A DNA stretch of 64,000 nucleotides from Erysipelothrix amsterdamensis (GTDB lineage Bacteria > Bacillota_I > Bacilli_A > Erysipelotrichales > Erysipelotrichaceae): NCBI RefSeq assembly GCF_940143175.1, contig NZ_OW659496.1:1612001-1676000 (forward strand), written 5' to 3'. Of this stretch, positions 10,289-18,515 are shown in pieces; the first letter of the stretch is position 1; each line of letters opens with the position of its first letter. The notes beneath the pieces were generated by a model, which saw nothing but the letters and a program-made list of their open reading frames with translations, had not been told where the DNA came from and made no database searches. Made by a program: the position numbers and the translations under genes.

Positions 10289-10307
10289 AACACACGTCGC
10301 GTGTGTT
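10289..10307 (-). repeat. Inverted repeat in the adhesin 5' leader
   Basis: Arms AACACACG / CGTGTGTT with a three-base loop, placed just upstream of the ribosome site of the interrupted adhesin. It could form an mRNA hairpin or be an operator. Confidence 0.5.
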
Positions 10308-10321
10308 TACGAAATTATCTT

Positions 10322-10339
10322 AAAGTCCGACGTGACTTT
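10322..10339 (-). repeat. Second inverted repeat upstream of the adhesin
   Basis: Arms AAAGTC / GACTTT around the self-complementary centre CGACGT. It lies 14 bp beyond the first repeat. GC content is higher here than in the surrounding AT-rich DNA. Confidence 0.4.
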
Positions 10340-11138
10340 TGTGCGCAATTTGTCATAAACAAAAGCTTAAATGTTATAAAAAAAATAGATGAAATATGTA
10401 GTTAATTAAGTGCATAATTTGAATATTAAATTTTTGTAAAAATTGATAATATCTACTTATAAATGGATATTACAACATTTTTGTTATTATAAAGGGATAC
10501 GAAAAACGAATTTCCGTCTTCATAGTTCACTTAAATAACGAGTTCTTCACTCAAAATTCTAATACTAAATTCAAACAGCAAAACAAACAAACTTTTTTTG
10601 TTATTTTACATACAAAAACAAACCTGTATGTTGACTTATAAAAATATTGATTTCACCGTTTACTATTGTATTTTTCATCCAGGTTTAGATACTAATCATT
10701 CCATAAAAACATGTGTACTTTCAGTTGTTAATACATTCTGTTTTTTATCAGTTTCAATCCTCCTAATACTCATAATTAATTTAAAAAAAGAATGTTTCTT
10801 TAACACGCTCTATTTTTGCAATTTCAATAATTCATTAAGTGAAAGACTTATACTCTACATTTCTCTTCCTAATGATCAGAGCTAATGTAAAAAATTATAA
10901 ATGATTAATATAATTACAACCTTTTGATGTAATCTTGGATTAGGCTTAATTACCATTAGAAAATCATATGATATTAAATAAACAGTTCCTTATTTTGAAT
11001 TTATTTGTTTATTCCATATTGTGAACCTTATACTTCCCATTTTTGATTTTTATTACATTTTTCAATGTTTATATAGCATTTTGAGGTCTTGTGTAGAAAA
11101 TAAAGATAAAATATGAGTAATTTAAAAGAGGTAAATTT

Positions 11139-11816
11139 ATGAAAAAAATATTATTTGTTGAAGATGATGTTGAATATTCTGATTTTCTAAAAGAAAAGCT
11201 TGAGAAAGTTCCTTATGATGTGGATTGTGTCTACAGTGGAATTGATGCAATGGAAAGTTTAGCTTTAAATCATTATGATTTATTACTAACTGACCTTGAA
11301 TTAGATGTGATTAATGGTTTACGTCTTGTTGAGGCATCACGAAAAATGTCGCCAGGTACACGTTCAATTATTTTAACTGGAAAACCAAGCAACAGTACCG
11401 AACTCGAATCACTCAGACTTCATACAGATTTATATATTGAAAAATCAAAAAGCTTAAAGGTAATTCTTCAGTATATTGCGAATATTTTAGATCGTGAAGA
11501 AGTCCCTATCACACACATCAAGTTTTTAGCATCAAGCATTGAAAATATCATGATGGATTTGCGTCTTAGAAGTGTCTACAAAGACAATGTAGAACATCAT
11601 TTAACCCCTACTGAATTCGGTCTTCTTGAATACTTTTTAAGTCATAAGTCTGAATTAATCACGCGCGAAGATTTACTTAGAGCTGTATGGGCTGAGGAGC
11701 CTACTCCTGAAAACATTCGTAAGGTTGATGTACATTTGAAGAACTTGCGAACCAAAATGAATATTTTTTCAATTGTCACAGTCCGAGGATGTGGCTATAA
11801 GTGGAATGAAGCATAG
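11139..11816 (+). CDS. OmpR-family response regulator
   Basis: A 225-residue two-component response regulator. The receiver domain (about 1-115) has the acidic pocket E8/D9/D10, phospho-acceptor Asp52 in LLLTDLELD, Thr80 in IILTGKPS and Lys102 in YIEKSKS. A winged-helix output domain (about 145-223) follows, with TPTEFGLLEYFLSHKSELITREDLL and the recognition-helix region ENIRKVDVHLKNLRTKM and wing GCGYKW. It should bind promoter DNA as a phosphorylated dimer. The ATG follows AAGAGGT. It is the first gene of a three-gene overlapping unit; the kinase gene starts inside its 3' end. Target genes are unknown; surface-protein genes nearby are a reasonable guess only. Confidence 0.92.
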   Translation: MKKILFVEDDVEYSDFLKEKLEKVPYDVDCVYSGIDAMESLALNHYDLLLTDLELDVINGLRLVEASRKMSPGTRSIILTGKPSNSTELESLRLHTDLYIEKSKSLKVILQYIANILDREEVPITHIKFLASSIENIMMDLRLRSVYKDNVEHHLTPTEFGLLEYFLSHKSELITREDLLRAVWAEEPTPENIRKVDVHLKNLRTKMNIFSIVTVRGCGYKWNEA

Positions 11817-13194
11817 TAAAAGTAGCTTTCTTTTCGGAATCGCGCTCTCTGTAGGCTATGTCGTTATAATAGCCTATTATGTTATAAATCTCAGCAACCT
11901 CCCTGCTCAATACCGGCTAGAGGAGTCTAAAGCTGTCGAAAAAATTGAAGCTGAAGTCAGCAAATCTGTTGATGATTATGCATTAACGAAAGAGAATCAA
12001 TTTGGGACTCTTGCAGCACGGTATCCTCTTGATCTTCTTGTAATTGAGAATCAGAAAACCATCTATCAATCTTCAATAGCACTTGATGATAGAAATTTCT
12101 TCGACATTGTTTCTTCAAAAGCAGTATTATACGAAGCGAAAGGCAACTTGAATTCTCACGAAGATGATTATCAATTTTTTATACGTTTGTATAATTTCCC
12201 TGACGATATATATTTAATGCCTTTTCTAGCAAAACAAATAATTATTCTAAGCTTCTCGTTCATCATAATTACATTAGCATTTTTCTTTATTATGAATTCG
12301 CTTATACAACCATTAAAGAAAGCAAAAGTATCGCTAGAACATCTTCAAAATTACGAATTTGATCAAATCAAAGCCAGTGATGATGTGATCAATCAACGTC
12401 TTTCTAATGTCTCATCTCAAATTGATAATGCAATGATACAAGCATCACACCGTTATACTGACTTTGAAAAAGATTTAGAAATTAGTCGTCAACGTTTAAA
12501 CAACGCTTTAGTTGTTTCACGTTCTTTCGTTCACGATTTAAAAACACCGGTGCACCAACAGTTGATGATTAATGAACTGGTAATTGATAACACTAATCCG
12601 TCAGATACTCCATCATCTGTTGCGTCTATGAACATAAAACATAGCACCAAACTCATGGAACGCATTAATGAAATTCTAAAAGTATTAAACCAAGATAATC
12701 TAACACTGGAAAAAAATATTTCAAATTTTGATTTAATCGCATTAACTTATACAACCTTACGTTCTTTCGGACAAAGTTTTTCAAAGAAAGCTTTAATGAT
12801 TGACATTGATGGGCCCGAATCATTAAATATTGAATCCAATAAAGTTATTTTACAATTGTTGATTCATAATTTAATGTCGAATATCGGACATTACGCACTC
12901 CCTGAATCAACCGTTTTCATTTCTATTCGCGAACTTTCTAACTCTGTCGAAATGATTTATGAAAATGAAAGCAGTCTTAAGAATCTCGATCGCATGAAAA
13001 AATCCGAATTTCTATTTAACGTTCTAAATGAAGATAAAGAGCATCAACACAGTAGTGGAAATGGTCTCTTCCTAATTAAAGATCTCGCAAATTTAGCTCA
13101 TGGATCATACAACCTCAAAACTAATAATAAGAATGTATTTATTACAATTACACTTCCAAAAGAACGTGGAGAAGATGATGAAGAAACTCACTAG
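11806..13194 (+). CDS. Sensor histidine kinase
   Basis: A 462-residue membrane histidine kinase paired with the upstream response regulator. It has TM1 at about 8-28, an extracytoplasmic sensor of about 110 residues, TM2 at about 143-164, a linker, and a phospho-acceptor helix SFVHDLKTPVH with His243. The ATP-binding domain is divergent: an N-box-like HNLMSNIGHYA and a glycine-rich SSGNGLFLI lid are visible. The start is taken as the ATG at 11806 (MKHSKSSF), overlapping the regulator gene by 11 bp and so translationally coupled. The stimulus is unknown; the sensor domain shows no family I recognise. The next gene overlaps its end by 20 bp and may supply an accessory sensor protein. Confidence 0.88.
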   Translation: MKHSKSSFLFGIALSVGYVVIIAYYVINLSNLPAQYRLEESKAVEKIEAEVSKSVDDYALTKENQFGTLAARYPLDLLVIENQKTIYQSSIALDDRNFFDIVSSKAVLYEAKGNLNSHEDDYQFFIRLYNFPDDIYLMPFLAKQIIILSFSFIIITLAFFFIMNSLIQPLKKAKVSLEHLQNYEFDQIKASDDVINQRLSNVSSQIDNAMIQASHRYTDFEKDLEISRQRLNNALVVSRSFVHDLKTPVHQQLMINELVIDNTNPSDTPSSVASMNIKHSTKLMERINEILKVLNQDNLTLEKNISNFDLIALTYTTLRSFGQSFSKKALMIDIDGPESLNIESNKVILQLLIHNLMSNIGHYALPESTVFISIRELSNSVEMIYENESSLKNLDRMKKSEFLFNVLNEDKEHQHSSGNGLFLIKDLANLAHGSYNLKTNNKNVFITITLPKERGEDDEETH

Positions 13195-13903
13195 GTTATT
13201 TACTATAATATTTTTATTCGAAATTATTTTAGTACCTGTTTATTCATTCGAAGATGAAAAGATTTACGATTCAGTTGAACATATTACCGAAGCTGGTCGA
13301 TATCGTATTCGTATCTATTATATCGATGATGACGGGCTCGAACAATATGATATTATTACTCTAACAATAACTGAAGACGATTCAAAAAACACACCCAATC
13401 CAATCATAAAGTCTGTGTCAGAACCACAAACCGAAAATAAAAAACTTACCGATAGTACTGAGGTTATTGTTGCTTCTAACATAGAAATTACAATAGGAAC
13501 CTTTAGTCGCCTAACAGATCAACGGTTAATCGACCTCGCGCACGTAAGAGCTTGGATTCAGGAAACCGGCGAAACAATTCCAATTACTGAAGTATTAAGA
13601 AAAGAAAGCGCGGATGGGATAACGGTCACTTTCAAGACGAGCAATCAGACTATGATTCAGATTAAAGTGTTTGAGGTCCCCGCAAAAAATGTAACATGGA
13701 ATTCTATAAATCGTGATGCATCAGACGCTAGTCAAGTTGGGACATTTGAAACGATAAATCCAAGATCAATCACGATTACTGTAATGGTTTTGTTATTAAT
13801 TCCGCTACTTGTTATTATAGTAATATATCTCTATATTCAAAGACAGTTTAAGAAAGTTGATGAACTTTTATACCATGCATCAAAAAAAGATCGGGACTCT
13901 TAG
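13175..13903 (+). CDS. Unknown single-pass membrane protein coupled to the two-component system
   Basis: A 242-residue protein with no family I recognise. A signal peptide or N-terminal anchor (MMKKLTRLFTIIFLFEIILVPVYS) is followed by an outside domain of about 170 residues rich in beta-type and charged sequence, a C-terminal TM segment (about 198-222, ITVMVLLLIPLLVIIVIYLYI) and a short basic cytoplasmic tail. The start at 13175 lies within the kinase gene after GTGGAG, so the two are co-translated. The topology (outer domain plus one anchor) and coupling suggest an accessory sensor or regulator of the kinase; that is inference. It ends inside the bidirectional terminator at 13883-13918. Confidence 0.7.
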   Translation: MMKKLTRLFTIIFLFEIILVPVYSFEDEKIYDSVEHITEAGRYRIRIYYIDDDGLEQYDIITLTITEDDSKNTPNPIIKSVSEPQTENKKLTDSTEVIVASNIEITIGTFSRLTDQRLIDLAHVRAWIQETGETIPITEVLRKESADGITVTFKTSNQTMIQIKVFEVPAKNVTWNSINRDASDASQVGTFETINPRSITITVMVLLLIPLLVIIVIYLYIQRQFKKVDELLYHASKKDRDS

Positions 13904-13918
13904 GTTCTGATCTTTTTT
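13883..13918. terminator. Bidirectional terminator shared by convergent genes
   Basis: Arms AAAAAAGATC / GATCTTTTTT flank a 16-base loop. The plus-strand stop codon (13901-13903) lies in the loop and the minus-strand stop begins at 13918, so a single hairpin serves both transcripts. Confidence 0.8.
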
Positions 13919-15477
13919 TAATACAACAAATGATTTATCTTTATTAATTTTTGATAGGAATCCGTACTTATCCAATCTAAATGATTCTTATCAAAAGCAT
14001 AAATAACCCCTTTTTCTAAACTATATAATTTTTTCGTAGACCGATCAATGATTACAAGCTTCTGTCCACTTTCAACACGCATCCATCCAACCAACATACG
14101 CTCATTATAGACAAGTGGGATGACATCATCAAATTCGAGGGGACACATTTTATGACTTTCAAAATCGAAGCAATTCAACCAGACGTGAAGTCCTTCTCTC
14201 AAACCAAAAATGCCTTCTTTTCCATGGATAGAAACTTCATTGTAAAATATGTTTGAATTGTGGGTAATAATTTGCTCGCGCTCGATTGAAAATTCATAGA
14301 TACCACGAACAAAGTGAACTTTGTCCGAAGCATTTATTTTTCCGAATATAAATGTATCCTCATACCGAGTCAACATCCCTGCATTTAAAATCATTTTAAA
14401 TGTTGTGTGTGTTAACGTACTGTATCGATAAATATCATATGACTTTGGATCATTGGTTTTAGCAGAAAAATATAAATCTTTTTCAATCAAAATTGCCTTA
14501 TTCAGTAATGTCATTGGCTCACTTAACTGTGGTTTTACCCGATTAATCGTATTGGCATTTATATTGTAAATCAAATACATATCTTCACAGCTTTGATTCT
14601 CATAGCCATGATCAACAAAAAAAACAAGAAACTCTTGGTTGCGGTCGACGTAAGTGACTTTTGTAATACATGTCGATTTATAAATATCATTTTTTTTCTT
14701 GGTATCGATATTAAAACGAACGATTCTACTTGTATGGGTAAATGGATTAACTGCACAGTAAAACAAGTGGTGCGCTTGAATCGTCAAAAGTTCCACAATT
14801 TCATGGAGCGATTCTTGGATATCAAAATATTCAGTACATACATTCCTAGCTATCTCAGTAAACTTTGATGCTTCCTTACTATTTTTATATTCTGCAAATA
14901 AATTACTATTAACACCCCATTTTTTAAGTAACTTCTCTACATCTTCCGAGGATAAATTTTTCATACCATAAAGTTCCACCGCAGCATTCATACGTGGAAG
15001 GACATTTGAAATATCCAGTAACGCATGTTCTGTGTTTTTGTAGTTTCCCCATTTTAGATTACGATAATAGTTTGGTGTCTCAACCCTTATGTCACCATAT
15101 CCTTTTTCACCCACAACATCAATTAACTGTGGGAATTGTGCATTTTTATATGGAATATATGTTACCACATCTCCCAACATATCTGGATTATCTAAGGCAG
15201 TACAATAAGCACCGTAGCCTTGACTTAAAACCCATAAGTTAAAGTTTCGAACGGTATCATACTCAATTGAGTCATTCACGACTTGACAGAGCATGATGGG
15301 CCAAACACTCTCATTTAAGGCTTCGAGATACCCATAAAAATATAAGTTAAAATTTTCTAAATCTTGGGGAGCCATGTTTTTAATATTTTTTTGGAAAAGG
15401 AAATAAAACAACGCATCATCATTCTGACTTTGATTTCGAATGGATGCAATAATTGCCCAAAAATTATTATGATTCAT
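13918..15477 (-). CDS. DUF4240-domain protein with a long unknown C-terminal region
   Basis: A 519-residue, apparently soluble protein. The first about 125 residues match the DUF4240 pattern: MNHNNFWAIIASIRNQ, an LFYGYLEALN-like helix (LYFYGYLEALNES) and the FNLWVLSQGYGAYCTALDNPDML block. The function of DUF4240 is unknown. Residues about 170-519 have short alternating beta-type segments with repeated aromatic and DxxxxI patterns, perhaps a beta-propeller-like fold; no catalytic motif is evident. The start ATG follows GGAG eight bases upstream. It is a single gene convergent with the two-component unit. Domain call is moderate and function is not assigned. Confidence 0.65.
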   Translation of the reverse strand: MNHNNFWAIIASIRNQSQNDDALFYFLFQKNIKNMAPQDLENFNLYFYGYLEALNESVWPIMLCQVVNDSIEYDTVRNFNLWVLSQGYGAYCTALDNPDMLGDVVTYIPYKNAQFPQLIDVVGEKGYGDIRVETPNYYRNLKWGNYKNTEHALLDISNVLPRMNAAVELYGMKNLSSEDVEKLLKKWGVNSNLFAEYKNSKEASKFTEIARNVCTEYFDIQESLHEIVELLTIQAHHLFYCAVNPFTHTSRIVRFNIDTKKKNDIYKSTCITKVTYVDRNQEFLVFFVDHGYENQSCEDMYLIYNINANTINRVKPQLSEPMTLLNKAILIEKDLYFSAKTNDPKSYDIYRYSTLTHTTFKMILNAGMLTRYEDTFIFGKINASDKVHFVRGIYEFSIEREQIITHNSNIFYNEVSIHGKEGIFGLREGLHVWLNCFDFESHKMCPLEFDDVIPLVYNERMLVGWMRVESGQKLVIIDRSTKKLYSLEKGVIYAFDKNHLDWISTDSYQKLIKINHLLY

Positions 15478-15592
15478 AAACGTCTCCTATTTTCACGACT
15501 TCATCACGATTAATATATAAGATATTAAATCATTGGAATGAAGAATGTTATATAAGTTATAGGTAATGTAATCAAAATGGTACTATTACAAA

Positions 15593-15616
15593 AAAATAGT
15601 CTTGAGAGACTATTTT
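15593..15616 (-). terminator. Terminator of the alpha/beta hydrolase gene
   Basis: Ten-base stem AAAATAGTCT / AGACTATTTT with loop TGAG and a T run on the minus strand. The stem contains the TAG stop codon of the hydrolase (15610-15612). Confidence 0.85.
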
Positions 15617-16464
15617 AGAGAGGTTGTGCGATTGTTAAGCCAATCAATCGTATCTTGAATGACTTCCATCCCATTTGGCTCATCATATAGGACATGCCGC
15701 ATGCCGGGATAGATTTTTAAAGTTTTATCCTTTGATTGAATTAATTCATAAAAAGACTCCGAAACATCTTTAGGAACGGTTGGATCTTCTTCTCCTTGCG
15801 CAATAAAGGTTGGATAGCGATAAAATTCACGTCGACTCATTAGATCTTCAGCCCCATCAATAAATACTGATCGTGCAAAACGAACGGTAAAGTACGATAA
15901 ACGCATCGGATTTTTGCTGGTATACATATAATCTTTTTCCAGCGTTTCTTTTTTGATTGGATTATTAATTTCCAACGAGTCCTCCGTGAATTTCACAAGC
16001 ATATCATCAGCTAATTTACTTGCCAGTTTGATTCCCAGTCGATTGGGACCTCGAACACCACTGACATAACCGACCGCAGGCCCAAGGAATACCTGTCCAC
16101 TTAAGCTGTTTGGGTACTCAATACCATAGAGCGCTGAAACAAGACCACCCATACTAAATCCCAGGGTAAATAAAGGGATATGAATGTTTTCACGAGTTGC
16201 CATACGAACCATAGTGTGTAGGTCCGTAATATAGGTCTTATACGTGTCAATATCACCTTTTTCTGAAATGGTCTTGCCGTGACCACGCATATCGTAACGG
16301 TATACAGAGTAGTTGTTTTTATTCAGTTCACGTGCATATACATCATAGTCGCCCGAATGATTGGTGAATCCATGACACATGAGCACTACACCACGGGGAT
16401 TTGGTACGATATCTTTAATATAAAAAAGAGAATCTGTATTGCTTACTTTTAAATAATCATACAT
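15610..16464 (-). CDS. Alpha/beta hydrolase, monoacylglycerol lipase / lysophospholipase-like
   Basis: A 284-residue cytoplasmic hydrolase of the Hydrolase_4 (PldB / monoacylglycerol lipase) family. Visible elements are the oxyanion-side HGFTNHSGDYD (31-41), the DMRGHGKT block, the nucleophile elbow GFSMGG with Ser104, the acid Asp227 in QGEEDPTVP and His257 in GMRHVLYDE. Length and spacing match the family, so it should be an active esterase or lipase. The natural lipid substrate cannot be told from sequence. The ATG has only a weak ribosome site (AAAGTGAG). It lies 81 bp downstream of the TtcA-like gene and may share its transcript. Confidence 0.88.
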   Translation of the reverse strand: MYDYLKVSNTDSLFYIKDIVPNPRGVVLMCHGFTNHSGDYDVYARELNKNNYSVYRYDMRGHGKTISEKGDIDTYKTYITDLHTMVRMATRENIHIPLFTLGFSMGGLVSALYGIEYPNSLSGQVFLGPAVGYVSGVRGPNRLGIKLASKLADDMLVKFTEDSLEINNPIKKETLEKDYMYTSKNPMRLSYFTVRFARSVFIDGAEDLMSRREFYRYPTFIAQGEEDPTVPKDVSESFYELIQSKDKTLKIYPGMRHVLYDEPNGMEVIQDTIDWLNNRTTSLK

Positions 16465-16545
16465 GGTTTATCACTCACTTTCTTGATGTTCCTATCATAT
16501 CACGAAATAAATGATTCGACTTCTATCTCACGGACCTTTCAATTT

Positions 16546-17376
16546 TTACTGTATATTTGGTTCATTGAAATCATCTAAAAAATGATGTTGGGTTTCATCA
16601 TCAAAATAAGAAATGACTTTATTAAGGTTCACGTTCTCAGTACTCCTGAAAATATTCGATTCAATAAATGGGTTAATGGCTTTGTATGTTTGGATAAACT
16701 GTTTTATTTCTTTACGTTTACTTTCTGTTTCATGATGCAGTTTTTCATCGCGTTCGGTGAAACGACACGCACATTGCAAGAATTCAAGACCCGTACAGTT
16801 GACCCACTTGATAATTGACGACTCACGAACTAAATACAAGGGACGAATAAGTTCGATATCTGGATGGCTTGTGGATTTAAGACGTGGCATCATGGTCCCA
16901 AATTGGCCCCCATAAAACAGATTCATGACAGTCGTTTCAATAACATCATCATAATGATGTCCCAAAGCAATTTTATTACAACCTAATTGTTCTGCAAATT
17001 GGTACAAGTGACCCCTACGCATTCGAGCACACAAATAACACGGACTCTTTTCTATGTGATCTACATAGTCAAATATTTTCGCATCAAACATCTCAATATC
17101 GAGTTCCAGTTCATGTGCATTTTGGTAGATGCGTTGACGATTAACTTCATTATATCCAGGATCCATAACAATGTATTTAACGGTAAAAGGAACCTCTGAA
17201 TGTTGGACAAGAATTTTGAAACACAGTGCCATGAGCATACTGTCTTTGCCACCTGATATGCAAACTCCTATGCAATCATTGGCTTGAATCAGTTGATAAT
17301 GTGTAATACCTTTCATAAATTTTGACCAAATATCTTTACGGTAGGTCTTGAGTATTATATTTTGATGTGTTGCCAT
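16546..17376 (-). CDS. TtcA-like tRNA thiolation PP-loop ATPase
   Basis: A 276-residue member of the TtcA group of N-type ATP pyrophosphatases, which adenylate a tRNA base and replace its oxygen with sulfur (2-thiocytidine-32 in the prototype). The PP-loop SGGKDS is at 41-46, the CxxC pair Cys112/Cys115 is in CYLCARMRR, the GHHYDD block is at 138-143, and further cysteines 201 and 203 lie in the region that supplies the third Fe-S ligand. The ATG follows AAGGAG. The gene lies downstream of rlmN, from which it is now separated by an IS30 element. The exact tRNA position modified is inferred by family only. Confidence 0.85.
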   Translation of the reverse strand: MATHQNIILKTYRKDIWSKFMKGITHYQLIQANDCIGVCISGGKDSMLMALCFKILVQHSEVPFTVKYIVMDPGYNEVNRQRIYQNAHELELDIEMFDAKIFDYVDHIEKSPCYLCARMRRGHLYQFAEQLGCNKIALGHHYDDVIETTVMNLFYGGQFGTMMPRLKSTSHPDIELIRPLYLVRESSIIKWVNCTGLEFLQCACRFTERDEKLHHETESKRKEIKQFIQTYKAINPFIESNIFRSTENVNLNKVISYFDDETQHHFLDDFNEPNIQ

Positions 17377-17436
17377 AAGTAACTCCTTATTTTTGTATCA
17401 AAATTCTAACATAATCGTACTCAAAGAACCAAATAA

Positions 17437-17459
17437 AAACCGAGTTTTTTAACTCGGTT
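17437..17459. repeat. Distal copy of the 23-bp IS30 target duplication (terminator stem plus T tract)
   Basis: A 23-bp inverted repeat with arms AACCGAGTT / AACTCGGTT, identical to 18492-18514 on the other side of the IS30 element. On the minus strand this copy is followed by the T-rich tract (TTTTTATTT) of the original rlmN terminator. Confidence 0.88.
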
Positions 17460-17465
17460 CTTTTA

Positions 17466-18404
17466 TCAAATCTCAACCGCACCACTTTTACTTTTATTAA
17501 AGTCTATCTCATAGGCCGTTTTGAAGTCAAATATTTTTCGCGGCATTGAGTTAATTTTGAAGCAAATATCATCAAGATATTGTTGCGCTATATCATACAT
17601 TGATTTTCCTTTTGGTATAAACCTTCTAACGATTGCATTCGCTCGTTCATTGGTTCCACGTTGAAAAGAACAGTATGGATCACACTTATATAGTTTCACA
17701 CCCAACCGCTTGGCTGTAATTCCTAGTGTTTTAAATTCAAGTCCGTTATCTACTGTTATTGATTTGGTTGTTATATTATTCTCTTCAATAAATTTTCGAA
17801 TTAAGTTTGATGTGTAATAGTCATATCGATATTCTGCTTTAATAAGCCAGGTCATTCTTGAGCAGCGGTCTACAATGGATATAATTGCTGCAGATTCATG
17901 TTTCTTACCGATTATAGAGTCGATTTCGAGATGACCAATCTCGTTACGTTCCTCAATGTATTTAGGTCTAAGGCTAATTGGAAGCACCGTTTTCTCTTCC
18001 AAGTTCCATCTTAAATGATTCATCATTCCACTAATTCTTTTTTTGCGTTTTCGACGTTTATAGCACATTCTATTTGGTTTTATATCAAGTTTACCTTGGT
18101 TAATCCAGTTATAGACTTGCTGCGATGTAACACACGGTTTATATGGATGATATCGTTTATAGTTACTCAAACATACTTCTACCGAATGAACTTTAGGATC
18201 ATAGTGAGAATGCAGATATTCGATTAAGTGGGAATATTTGTCTCGGATATCAATCGTTCGTTTCTTATAGACATTATTTTTATATCTAGAAATCGTAGAA
18301 TGAGATATATTGAGTTTACGTGCTGCCTTGCGCATAGAATAGCCGATGCTTAATAGAATATCAATTTGGTCTTTCATTTTTTTATCTAATTGTTTATACT
18401 TCAT
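17466..18404 (-). CDS. IS30-family transposase
   Basis: A 312-residue DDE transposase. An N-terminal HTH_38-type helix-turn-helix (residues about 1-45, YSMRKAARKLNISHSTISRYKN) is followed by a second DNA-binding region and an rve integrase core. Asp in HLEIDSIIGKK, Asp in SITVDNGLEFK and Glu in FQRGTNERANAIVRRF form the DDE triad. The C-terminal codons and the TGA stop lie inside the left terminal inverted repeat, so the end sequence is constrained twice. The start ATG follows AGGAGCTCC and, slightly upstream, AAAAGGAG. No decay is visible; it is probably active. Confidence 0.92.
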   Translation of the reverse strand: MKYKQLDKKMKDQIDILLSIGYSMRKAARKLNISHSTISRYKNNVYKKRTIDIRDKYSHLIEYLHSHYDPKVHSVEVCLSNYKRYHPYKPCVTSQQVYNWINQGKLDIKPNRMCYKRRKRKKRISGMMNHLRWNLEEKTVLPISLRPKYIEERNEIGHLEIDSIIGKKHESAAIISIVDRCSRMTWLIKAEYRYDYYTSNLIRKFIEENNITTKSITVDNGLEFKTLGITAKRLGVKLYKCDPYCSFQRGTNERANAIVRRFIPKGKSMYDIAQQYLDDICFKINSMPRKIFDFKTAYEIDFNKSKSGAVEI

Positions 18405-18450
18405 ATGGGAGCTCCTTTTAGTCGGGTGGGCTCCTTTTATTATACAAAAA

Positions 18451-18475
18451 CAACCGCACCTTGGGTGGTGCGGTT
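18451..18475 (-). terminator. Terminator-like hairpin at the right end of the IS30 element
   Basis: On the minus strand, CAACCGCACC / GGTGCGGTTG forms a ten-base stem followed by TTTTTG and, right after, TATAAT. One arm is part of the terminal inverted repeat. It lies between the element edge and the transposase start, so it can stop read-in transcription from rlmN. Confidence 0.65.
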
Positions 18476-18491
18476 GAGATTTGAATTTAGG

Positions 18492-18514
18492 AAACCGAGT
18501 TTTTTAACTCGGTT
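18492..18514 (-). repeat. Proximal copy of the IS30 target duplication (rlmN hairpin without T tract)
   Basis: Same 23-bp inverted repeat as at 17437-17459, directly after the rlmN stop codon. Here it is followed by CCTAAATTC in place of a T tract, so as a terminator it has lost its second half to the other side of the IS. Confidence 0.88.
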
Positions 18515-18515
18515 T

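Larger units (their letters stand above)
10273..11138. other. Long intergenic region between adhesin start and two-component system
   Basis: About 866 bp of AT-rich DNA. It holds two hairpin-forming repeats near the adhesin start (10289-10307 and 10322-10339, listed separately). I see no convincing gene in it. A 95-codon open frame at 10598-10885 lacks a ribosome site and has biased low-complexity composition. The region probably carries both outward promoters, but I could not fix a good -35/-10 pair on either strand. Confidence 0.5.
17460..18491 (-). mobile_element. IS30-family insertion sequence, complete, ~1,032 bp, inserted in a terminator
   Basis: It carries one intact IS30-type transposase. 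Terminal inverted repeats share TCAAATCTCAACCGCACCAC (17466-17485, and 18465-18484 in reverse); the outermost 6-7 bases are imperfect, so the exact ends may shift by a base or two. The element is flanked by a 23-bp direct duplication that is itself an inverted repeat. This matches what is known of IS1630 of Mycoplasma fermentans, an IS30 relative that targets and duplicates inverted repeats. The right end holds a hairpin plus T run that could block transcription coming in from rlmN. Confidence 0.9.

Noticed and set aside
10598-10885. Open frame of 95 codons in the long gap before the two-component system
   Set aside because: It has no ribosome site, a low-complexity hydrophobic and aromatic composition typical of AT-rich non-coding DNA, and no terminator of its own.
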